Source: JBAVQS01 sp049694275 (GTDB lineage Bacteria; Chloroflexota; Anaerolineae; UBA4142; SHND01). From it: DNA of 7,896 nt. The notes beneath the pieces are model-generated. The model was not told the DNA's origin and did not search any database. It saw only the letters and a program-made list of their open reading frames with translations. A program made the position numbers and the translations under genes. The stretch covers positions 1 through 7,896 of the forward strand of contig JBAVQS010000261.1 of assembly GCA_049694275.1 (NCBI GenBank), written 5' to 3'. Position 1 is the stretch's first letter. Each line of letters starts with the position of its first letter. Shown here piece after piece: positions 1 to 4,680 of the stretch.

Positions 1-214
1 GCAGAGCAATGCCCTGCGCCGAATCATAGAGAACACGGTCGCCGATTGCAATGCGTCCCATATCCGGCGCCAGCAAGCCGGCAATAGCCGCCAGGGTCAG
101 CGACTTGCCCGCGCCGCTCGGTCCAAAGAGAACAATGATCTTGTGCTCGGGCGCGACGAGAGACAGATCGAGTGTAAACCCATCCAATTCTTTCCGAATC
201 ACAAACTCGAGCAT
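1..214 (-). CDS. modC: ModC-type ABC transporter ATPase, N-terminal part (cut by window edge)
   Basis: This is the nucleotide-binding subunit of an ABC importer, which hydrolyses ATP on the cytoplasmic face to drive uptake through the neighbouring permease. Only the first 71 residues are visible. They show the N-terminal beta strands (MLEFVIRKELDGFTLDL) and a perfect Walker A, GPSGAGKS, at residues 31-38, followed by LTLAAIAGLLAPD, typical of the molybdate/sulfate/iron importer ATPases. The Q-loop, signature motif, Walker B and any C-terminal TOBE/MOP domain lie off the left edge. The chosen ATG follows the permease stop (218-220) by three bases, and that TGA is in the same frame, so no longer start is possible. 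Substrate is inferred only from the ModB-like permease; tungstate or another oxyanion is possible. The family call is secure; the gene symbol is less so. Confidence 0.85.
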   Translation of the reverse strand, partial: MLEFVIRKELDGFTLDLSLVAPEHKIIVLFGPSGAGKSLTLAAIAGLLAPDMGRIAIGDRVLYDSAQGIAL

Positions 215-217
215 GCC

Positions 218-988
218 TCACACCCGTATCCCATAGCGCCGGACAAGGACCAGGATGGAAAAAGAGACGACGATGAGCACCAGGCTGAGCGCCAGCGCGC
301 TATCCAGGTTCGATTCGAGCCCGATATAAATCGCCAGCGGCATGGTCTGCGTGCGGCCCTGGAAATTGCCGGCAAACATGATTGTCGCGCCAAATTCACC
401 CAACGCTCGCGCCCACGTCATCAAAAGGCCGCCGGCGAGCGAAGGCGCAGCCAACGGCAGCGTGATGCGCATAAACGTCTGCCAATCCGGGACGCCCAGC
501 AGCGCGGACATCTGCTCCAACCGCCGGTCGACGGCGGCAAAGCCGATCCGGGCGGCGCGGATGTAAAACGGCGCTGCGACAAAGGTCTCGGCCATCACCA
601 CCGCCGCGGTCGTAAAGGGAAGCTCGATGCCCATGCCTGCGAGCGCCGGTCCCAATAACCCGCGCCGGCCAAAGGCCATAAGCAGGCCCAGACCGGCCAC
701 AGCGGGCGGCATGATGATCGGCAGGTCAACCAGGGTATCGAGAACGCTCTTGCCGCGAAAATTGGCGCGCGCCAGTAGGTACGCGACGGGCGTTCCTAAA
801 AAGACGCTGATGATGGCCGCCAGCGTCGCCGTGAAGAGGCTCAAGGTCAGGGCATCGAGCGTACTGCCGCTTTGCCAATTCTCGATGGACACAGGCAGAG
901 CACGCAGGAAAATTGCGACCAGGGGGAGTCCCAGAAAGAGGACAAACAGCAGCGCCGGGACCAGGATGAGCCAGCGGACAAGACGCAT
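218..988 (-). CDS. modB: ModB-type molybdate (oxyanion) ABC transporter permease
   Basis: This inner-membrane permease subunit of an oxyanion importer has 256 residues, a normal length for ModB. Hydrophobic segments lie near residues 6-28, 46-74, 86-106, 125-146, 187-207 and 228-249, giving about six membrane spans. The cytoplasmic EAA loop that docks on the ATPase is at 158-178 (E158, G165, closing LP at 177-178). The stretch RALGEFGATIMFAGN at 194-208, followed by GRTQTMPLAIY, is characteristic of ModB/NifC-type molybdate permeases, as is the GRRGLLG near 107-113. The gene starts 5 bases after the lipoprotein stop with only a weak Shine-Dalgarno match, and its stop is 3 bases before the ATPase start, so translational coupling in one operon is likely. 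Tungstate-preferring relatives cannot be excluded from sequence alone. Confidence 0.9.
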   Translation of the reverse strand: MRLVRWLILVPALLFVLFLGLPLVAIFLRALPVSIENWQSGSTLDALTLSLFTATLAAIISVFLGTPVAYLLARANFRGKSVLDTLVDLPIIMPPAVAGLGLLMAFGRRGLLGPALAGMGIELPFTTAAVVMAETFVAAPFYIRAARIGFAAVDRRLEQMSALLGVPDWQTFMRITLPLAAPSLAGGLLMTWARALGEFGATIMFAGNFQGRTQTMPLAIYIGLESNLDSALALSLVLIVVSFSILVLVRRYGIRV

Positions 989-993
989 AGCCG

Positions 994-2007
994 CTAGTGC
1001 CCGCGCCAGAAATCTTTGCGGGAGCGCGGGTCGAGATAGGCGCCGGTATCGCGAACGGCGATATCGATCTCGTCGCCGATTGCGCGGCCGATCGCCTGGC
1101 CGGAATGAAGGGCGGGCAGTTGGCTTCGGCCCTCGGCATTCAACTGTTGATAGAGCGCCAGTAGCCGGGGCTCGACACAGATATTCTCAAGCTGGAGCGT
1201 ATATCCGTGGATGGCGTTATCTTCGCCCGTATATTTAATGGTGATACGGGTAGGCGCTGCATAAAGAACGAGGGCATCAAAACCGAGGCCAATATTGGTG
1301 CCAGCGTCAGGAACGTGAATCGATTCGCCAGGGGCGACCGCGGCGCCGATCATCGTCACAGCGGGATCAGCAATCGGATCTCCGCGCGTGTCGGTAACCC
1401 AATTCCAATCATAGACTTTATAGAGGGCGCGCAGCACTGGCCCGCGCCGGTCAAAGAAAAGGCCGTCCAGTTGAGGCGACTGGGACGCGGTAGGGCCGCC
1501 ATAATCTATTGGGCCAGCCAGTCCGATCGTGGGGGTGTAACCACGCAGCGCCAGGTTGAGGTCCGGATGAAGCGCAGCCGGTCGATCAGTTGGCGGTGAA
1601 TTCAGCGTAAAAGGGGTATAGTCCTCATTAGGCAAATCCGCGCAGGCGATGGCAGGAGTCGGGCTCTGCGTTGGAAACAGCGTAGGCACGACCTGGGACC
1701 CCATGGCCGGCGCGATGACAATGGTCGGAGTCCAGGTGGGCCGGCGGGTCGGAATGCGAGTCGGCGATTGCGTACTGGTCGCGGTGGCGGTCGGGGTCAA
1801 GGTTGGCAACGCCGTAGGGGTCATCGTAGGCGTGTCGGTCGGAACGACCCGCGCGAATTTGGTCGGCTCGTACGAGCGCGCCAGACGCATTACAACGGGA
1901 GTCGCCGTCGCGGCCGAGCGGCCGTTCGGAGCGCATGCCGTTGCCAAAACACTCACGCTCAACCAGACGAGCGCGAACAAGGGCAGGAATTTACGGAATG
2001 AAATCAA
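994..2007 (-). CDS. Secreted lipoprotein with Thr/Pro-rich linker, unknown function
   Basis: From the TTG start at 2007 this encodes 337 residues. Residues 1-24 form a lipoprotein signal peptide (R5 K6, a hydrophobic core, then LATA before Cys25, which fits the lipobox pattern). Residues about 56-118 are a Thr/Pro-rich spacer full of TPT motifs, a style common in Chloroflexota surface proteins. Residues about 119-337 form a folded-looking domain ending in IAVRDTGAYLDPRSRKDFW. I do not recognise this domain. The run LHSGQAIGRAIGDEIDIAVRD is faintly reminiscent of the end of LytM/M23 folds, but no HxH or other zinc ligands are seen, so this is only a thought. The frame is open upstream to an ATG at 2098-2100, but the promoter at 2038-2066 lies inside that extension, so the shorter TTG start is preferred; GTG at 2026-2028 would leave almost no leader. 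It is cotranscribed with modBC. Confidence 0.75.
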   Translation of the reverse strand: MISFRKFLPLFALVWLSVSVLATACAPNGRSAATATPVVMRLARSYEPTKFARVVPTDTPTMTPTALPTLTPTATATSTQSPTRIPTRRPTWTPTIVIAPAMGSQVVPTLFPTQSPTPAIACADLPNEDYTPFTLNSPPTDRPAALHPDLNLALRGYTPTIGLAGPIDYGGPTASQSPQLDGLFFDRRGPVLRALYKVYDWNWVTDTRGDPIADPAVTMIGAAVAPGESIHVPDAGTNIGLGFDALVLYAAPTRITIKYTGEDNAIHGYTLQLENICVEPRLLALYQQLNAEGRSQLPALHSGQAIGRAIGDEIDIAVRDTGAYLDPRSRKDFWRGH

Positions 2008-2011
2008 TATT

Positions 2012-2022
2012 AGACTTACCTG
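2012..2022 (-). promoter_or_regulatory. Shine-Dalgarno region supporting the TTG start of the lipoprotein
   Basis: Read on the minus strand, CCAGGTAAG lies upstream of the TTG at 2005-2007, the only purine-rich AGG-containing element between the predicted transcription start (about 2031) and the signal peptide. The spacing is somewhat long (about 11 bases from AGG), so the site is moderate. The start choice rests more on the promoter position and on the standard length of the resulting signal peptide. Confidence 0.4.
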
Positions 2023-2037
2023 GCTCACGATTGTCTG

Positions 2038-2066
2038 ATTATATGCTAAACCACACACAATAACAA
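2038..2066 (-). promoter_or_regulatory. Sigma70-type promoter of the lipoprotein-modBC operon
   Basis: On the minus strand there is TTGTTA (2061-2066) as the -35 box, a 17-base spacer, and a perfect TATAAT (2038-2043) as the -10 box. The predicted transcription start is near 2031, giving a leader of about 24 bases to the TTG start. It lies within an AT-rich intergenic stretch of otherwise GC-rich DNA. The insertion sequence sits about 50 bp upstream and leaves the core promoter intact. No ModE-like operator was recognised. Confidence 0.7.
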
Positions 2067-2115
2067 TTCGACGAGCAACAGTGATAAGGACATTACCCAC
2101 TTGTCAGGGTTTGTA

Positions 2116-2121
2116 TTATAA
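2116..2121. repeat. TTATAA at left boundary of the insertion sequence (candidate target duplication)
   Basis: TTATAA directly precedes the left inverted repeat, and an identical copy follows the right repeat at 3482-3487. Because TTATAA is its own reverse complement, it can be read either as a 6-bp direct target duplication or as an extension of the inverted repeats to 21 bp. The sequence alone cannot separate these. Confidence 0.6.
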
Positions 2122-2136
2122 CTGAACTTTTGCAAA
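2122..2136 (+). repeat. Left terminal inverted repeat of the insertion sequence
   Basis: CTGAACTTTTGCAAA, matching the reverse complement of 3467-3481 at all 15 positions. It overlaps a small hairpin, AACTTT-TGC-AAAGTT (2125-2139), so the left tip is itself partly palindromic. Confidence 0.9.
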
Positions 2137-2170
2137 GTTGGATATTCGAGCTGATCTGCGTAAGATGGGC

Positions 2171-2182
2171 GGAGGAGGTGAT
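2171..2182 (+). promoter_or_regulatory. Strong Shine-Dalgarno of the transposase
   Basis: GGAGGAGGTGAT is a near-full match to the anti-Shine-Dalgarno sequence of 16S rRNA, with the AGGAGG core six bases before the ATG at 2185. It fixes the transposase start. Such an optimal site is unusual for a transposase, whose translation is often kept weak. Confidence 0.8.
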
Positions 2183-2184
2183 CC

Positions 2185-3465
2185 ATGCCCGGTATCATCG
2201 AACATCCGACCATCGTGCAAGACGCCCTGGAGCAGTTTGGCTCGCACTTTACAAATGAACCCGAACGCCGTCACTTCGCCGAGTATCTCACCGGCCTGCT
2301 TGTCGCCGAACGCAAGACCGTCTCCGGTATTAACGCCGAATTCGCCGTCACGACGGACCAGTCCTGTCTCAATCGCTGGCTGACTCAGGTCGAATGGGAC
2401 GTACACGCCCTGAACCAGAAACGGCTGGACTGGCTCCAAACGATGCCCGAGACGTGCTATGCCCAGCACGGTGTCATCCCGATTGACAACACCTTGATTG
2501 ATCATGACGGACAACTGATCGACGACGTCGGCTGGTTGTGGGATCATGCCGAGCAACGCGCACGGATTGCCCACGATTATCTGATTGCCAATTATGTGTG
2601 TCCTTCCGGCAAACACTATCCGTTGGAGTTTCGCCGTTTTCGCAAGCGGGCGGACTGCGACGCTTGGCGGCAAGACCTGCTCGCACGTCCGGGTGGATTC
2701 AACGCCGCGACGCCCGAAGAGCAGGCGCTCGCCACGTTCAAAGATCATACCCAACTCTGTCTGGAACTCGTGGATTGGGTGATTGACCAGCAGATTCCAG
2801 GCGATTTTACGTTCGATAGTTACTTCACCTCGGCGGCGGTGCTGAACCACATTCAGGCACAGCAACGCACCTATGTCGGTGACTTGAAGTTCAATCGGCG
2901 GGTGGTCCATCGGGGACGGGAACTCAAAGCCTCCGACTTCGCAGCGACAATTCCACGTGAATCGCGCAAACGTTTGCAGGTGGGCGACCAAACCCAATGG
3001 TATTTCACGGTGACGCTGCGGATTCCCGAGGTGGCTCATCCGGTGCGCCTCGTCATCCTCTGGGCGCAGCCGGAGGACGCCGAACCCAGAAAAATGCTCG
3101 TGACCAATCGCAGCTATTGGGAAGTGACCCGCATCGTGCGCGTCTATCGCCGCCGTTGGACCGGCACAGAAACCTTTCATCGGGACGGTAAGCAGCACAT
3201 CGGCATGGGTGACTGTCAGCTGCGCAGTGGCATGGGTCAGACCCGACACCAATATCTCGTCATGCTGGCGCACAGTCTGCTCATGGCGGCGTTGCGGCAG
3301 AGCCGTGCGAGTGAATGGGCCTCTGCGATGCTGATGACCATTGGCGAAGCCTGTCGGGCGGTGAAACGCGACGTGCTGGCCAAGACCCTCCAGTGGGCGA
3401 TTGCGCGCGCCACGCAAGACAACTGGCAGCCCGAACGGATCATCGCCCATTTGGCACTCAACTGA
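2185..3465 (+). CDS. DDE transposase, IS701-like
   Basis: This 426-residue transposase cuts and joins the ends of its own insertion sequence. The N-terminal part (about 20-80) has the FT-E-RRHFAEYLTGLL-AERKTV arrangement seen in IS701-like proteins. A candidate catalytic triad with RNase H-fold spacing is visible: D101 in IPIDNTLIDHDG, D211 in FTFDSYFT, and E329 in RWTGTETFHRDGKQHIG. The last region is the YREK-like motif of the IS4 superfamily: Y321, R324, E329, K336. The usual spacing is Y-2-R-3-E-6-K; here R to E is one residue longer. The tail GQTRHQYLVMLAHSLLM is also typical. The start is set by a near-perfect Shine-Dalgarno. The stop at 3463-3465 lies directly before the right terminal repeat. 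No frameshift or truncation is seen. A long minus-strand frame over the same DNA (2116-3450) is a shadow. Confidence 0.92.
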   Translation: MPGIIEHPTIVQDALEQFGSHFTNEPERRHFAEYLTGLLVAERKTVSGINAEFAVTTDQSCLNRWLTQVEWDVHALNQKRLDWLQTMPETCYAQHGVIPIDNTLIDHDGQLIDDVGWLWDHAEQRARIAHDYLIANYVCPSGKHYPLEFRRFRKRADCDAWRQDLLARPGGFNAATPEEQALATFKDHTQLCLELVDWVIDQQIPGDFTFDSYFTSAAVLNHIQAQQRTYVGDLKFNRRVVHRGRELKASDFAATIPRESRKRLQVGDQTQWYFTVTLRIPEVAHPVRLVILWAQPEDAEPRKMLVTNRSYWEVTRIVRVYRRRWTGTETFHRDGKQHIGMGDCQLRSGMGQTRHQYLVMLAHSLLMAALRQSRASEWASAMLMTIGEACRAVKRDVLAKTLQWAIARATQDNWQPERIIAHLALN

Positions 3466-3483
3466 TTTTGCAAAAGTTCAGTT
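3460..3483 (+). other. Imperfect palindrome spanning the transposase stop and right IS end
   Basis: AACTGA (3460-3465) pairs with TCAGTT (3478-3483) around the perfect palindrome TTTTGCAAAA (3466-3475). In RNA this could fold into an AU-rich hairpin that includes the transposase stop codon. There is no following U-tract, so I do not call it an intrinsic terminator. It may only reflect the end sequence recognised by the transposase. Confidence 0.4.
3467..3481 (-). repeat. Right terminal inverted repeat of the insertion sequence
   Basis: TTTGCAAAAGTTCAG, the exact reverse complement of the left end at 2122-2136. It begins one base after the transposase stop codon. Confidence 0.9.
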
Positions 3484-3487
3484 ATAA
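3482..3487. repeat. TTATAA at right boundary of the insertion sequence
   Basis: Second copy of the hexamer found at 2116-2121. It marks the right edge of the element and merges with the next base into TATAAT (3483-3488). Confidence 0.6.
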
Positions 3488-3488
3488 T
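3483..3488 (+). promoter_or_regulatory. Possible -10 box (TATAAT) of the rightward genes at the IS junction
   Basis: TATAAT lies 53 bases before the ATG at 3542, a sensible promoter distance. The bases 17 upstream are now inside the IS end (AACTGA) and do not match a -35 box, and no extended -10 TG is present. In the reconstructed empty site the upstream hexamer would be TTACCC at 18 bp, also weak. So either an original promoter was split by the insertion or the match is chance from the TTATAA target. Confidence 0.3.
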
Positions 3489-3541
3489 CTAACGGTCGCT
3501 TTCAAGGACCCATTTTACGCTGCACTATTATTGAGGATTTA

Positions 3542-3730
3542 ATGACTATGAAGAAAGCAACCTCACCCCCGCGTGCCCGGTCTCCCCGCCAGCGCGCGAC
3601 CCGGGCCGATCCGAACCGGTCTACCAGTCCCCTTGAAAAGGAATGGGGAGCGACAACGGAGCGTACGCAAGAGGTCCGCTTTCTCGTCCAGCTCCCCCTG
3701 GTGACCACCGGAGAGACTCGGGCCCAATGA
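3542..3730 (+). CDS. Small basic/Pro-rich protein, unknown (62 aa)
   Basis: I do not recognise this protein. It has 62 residues with a strongly basic, Pro- and Ser-rich first half (KK, RARSPRQRATR) and a mixed second half ending RFLVQLPLVTTGETRAQ. No membrane segment or cysteine is present. Support for it being real is contextual. A GAGGA Shine-Dalgarno at 3533-3537 sits 4 bases before the first ATG (10 before a second ATG at 3548). Its TGA overlaps the ATG of the response regulator as ATGA (3727-3730), a common translational-coupling arrangement. It could be a short regulator or partner of the response regulator, or simply a translated leader. It is the first gene after the insertion sequence. 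Confidence 0.5.
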   Translation: MTMKKATSPPRARSPRQRATRADPNRSTSPLEKEWGATTERTQEVRFLVQLPLVTTGETRAQ

Positions 3731-4557
3731 TAACCACCACCCCCTCGCTGGGTCGCATCCTTGTCGTAGACGACGAGCCCAACATCCGCGCAGCGCTGGT
3801 ACGCGCACTGAATCTGTCCCATTATGAAACGTCTGAGGCTGCCTCCGGCGCACAGGCGCTCGCACTGCTCACCACAGCCCACTTTGACCTCATGATTCTG
3901 GACCTGCGAATGCCCGGCATGGATGGCACGGAGGTCATGGCCCAGGCGCACACGATAGCGCCGCAATTGCTCATCCTCGTGCTGACCGGCCACGCGACAG
4001 TCGAAAGCGCAATCGCAGCGGTCAAATCGCACGCCGTCGATTACATGCTCAAACCCATGCATATTAACGATATTGTGACCGCAGTCGGCGCGGCGCTCCA
4101 AGCAAGACGCGAGCAGGCCCACCGGATAGACCTGGTTCGCCAGGCGGCAGAAGCTCTGCGCCAGGTTGAATCCCTGAACGGCGACATCGATCAAGTGCAG
4201 GCCCCGGCCGAGCCCGTTACGGCGGCGGCAAGGCCTACCCCTTCGGGTCAGATTCACGCGGGCCTGCTGACGCTGAATCTGACCCAGCGCACAGTCTACC
4301 GGACAGGCAACCCTCCCCAGACGGCTGAGTTGACCGAGGGAGAAGCCCGGGTACTCGCATTCTTGATGGGCGCCCCCAACCACGTTTTCTCATGCCGCGA
4401 GGCCACCCGGCATATCTGGGACTATGACCTGGACGAATGGGAGGCGAACAGCCTCATTCGCCCATATATTTTCCGCCTGCGTCAAAAGATCGAAACCGCA
4501 GGCGAGCCCCAACTCATCTGCACCGTGCGTGGCCGCGGCTATCTCTTCAAAGTCTAA
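3727..4557 (+). CDS. OmpR/PhoB-type two-component response regulator
   Basis: A DNA-binding response regulator of 276 residues. Residues about 9-125 form a receiver domain: acidic pair D15 D16 in VVDDEP, phospho-acceptor D59 in MILDLRMPGMDG, switch T87 in LVLTGHA, and K109 in YMLKPM. Residues about 180-276 form a winged helix-turn-helix of the OmpR/PhoB class, ending in the usual VRGRGYLFKV. A 50-residue linker with a helical start lies between, longer than in most members. I chose the ATG at 3727, which overlaps the stop of the small upstream gene, over an in-frame ATG at 3643; the 28 extra residues there look unstructured and precede the receiver's first strand. GGAGAG at 3710-3715 is a fair Shine-Dalgarno. 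No partner histidine kinase is in the window. Its targets may include the downstream genes, which is inference. Confidence 0.92.
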   Translation: MITTTPSLGRILVVDDEPNIRAALVRALNLSHYETSEAASGAQALALLTTAHFDLMILDLRMPGMDGTEVMAQAHTIAPQLLILVLTGHATVESAIAAVKSHAVDYMLKPMHINDIVTAVGAALQARREQAHRIDLVRQAAEALRQVESLNGDIDQVQAPAEPVTAAARPTPSGQIHAGLLTLNLTQRTVYRTGNPPQTAELTEGEARVLAFLMGAPNHVFSCREATRHIWDYDLDEWEANSLIRPYIFRLRQKIETAGEPQLICTVRGRGYLFKV

Positions 4558-4632
4558 CCCCTGCCCCTTACCCCCTGGTGGATACGGTCCATTTATTCGG
4601 GCGTGAATTTTTTTGCAACAGAATTGAATCCG

Positions 4633-4651
4633 CACGCGCCCGGTCCGCGTG
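4633..4651. other. GC-rich inverted repeat CACGCG-N7-CGCGTG
   Basis: A perfect 6-bp inverted repeat in the 123-bp gap between the two response-regulator genes, 11 bases before the next Shine-Dalgarno. It could be an operator for a dimeric regulator or an RNA hairpin. It has no T-tract after it, so it is not a standard terminator. A 6-bp repeat in GC-rich DNA can also occur by chance. Confidence 0.3.
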
Positions 4652-4662
4652 GTATGCTCTCC

Positions 4663-4672
4663 TAAGGGGTGA
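4663..4672 (+). promoter_or_regulatory. Shine-Dalgarno TAAGGGGTGA that decides the start at 4681
   Basis: TAAGGGGTGA differs from the full anti-Shine-Dalgarno complement TAAGGAGGTGA by a single base deletion and lies 8 bases before the ATG at 4681. An alternative GTG start at 4669 falls inside this site, so the ATG is preferred. Confidence 0.7.
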
Positions 4673-4680
4673 GCAGGACT

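Larger units (their letters stand above)
2122..3481 (+). mobile_element. Complete insertion sequence, IS701-like, 1360 bp
   Basis: A single transposase gene is bracketed by perfect 15-bp terminal inverted repeats, CTGAACTTTTGCAAA at the left and its reverse complement at the right, with TTATAA abutting each end. Length, single-gene layout and transposase style fit the IS701 family or a close IS4-superfamily relative. IS701 itself is usually described with a 4-bp YTAR target, and TTATAA does not contain that pattern, so the family placement is provisional. Open reading frame and both ends are intact, which suggests recent arrival and possible activity. It separates two divergently transcribed gene groups without interrupting either coding region. 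Confidence 0.88.

Noticed and set aside
143..658. Plus-strand open frame over modB and the start of modC
   Set aside because: Low-complexity Arg-rich translation antisense to a recognisable permease and a Walker A ATPase.
1650..1900. Repetitive-looking 'gtcgg/gtagg' stretch as a regulatory or CRISPR-like repeat
   Set aside because: It is the coding sequence of the Thr/Pro-rich linker read from the opposite strand; no regular repeat-spacer spacing exists.
994..2007. Lipoprotein as a ModA molybdate-binding protein
   Set aside because: No ModA-like sequence pattern is visible; the chain has a Thr/Pro linker and an unrelated C-terminal domain. Only its position suggests a link with transport.
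2116..3450. Long minus-strand open frame (444 codons) across the insertion sequence
   Set aside because: It is antisense to the intact transposase, whose motifs, Shine-Dalgarno and terminal repeats explain the DNA. The minus-strand translation shows no recognisable domain.
3643..3726. N-terminal extension of the response regulator from an ATG at 3643
   Set aside because: The extra 28 residues are not part of a receiver fold, the AAGGA before that ATG has no spacing, and the ATG at 3727 has an ATGA overlap with the upstream gene and a fair Shine-Dalgarno.
3502..4383. Minus-strand open frame opposite the response regulator
   Set aside because: Shadow of a well-supported receiver/winged-helix gene in GC-rich DNA; the translation has no domain pattern.
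4558..4632. Possible terminator after the OmpR-type regulator
   Set aside because: The T-run at 4608-4614 is not preceded by a GC-rich stem, so there is no intrinsic terminator signature.
4650..4658. Extended -10-like TGGTATGCT before the receiver-Roadblock gene
   Set aside because: The implied transcription start (about 4665) would fall within the Shine-Dalgarno at 4663-4672, and no -35 hexamer lies at 16-18 bp spacing.
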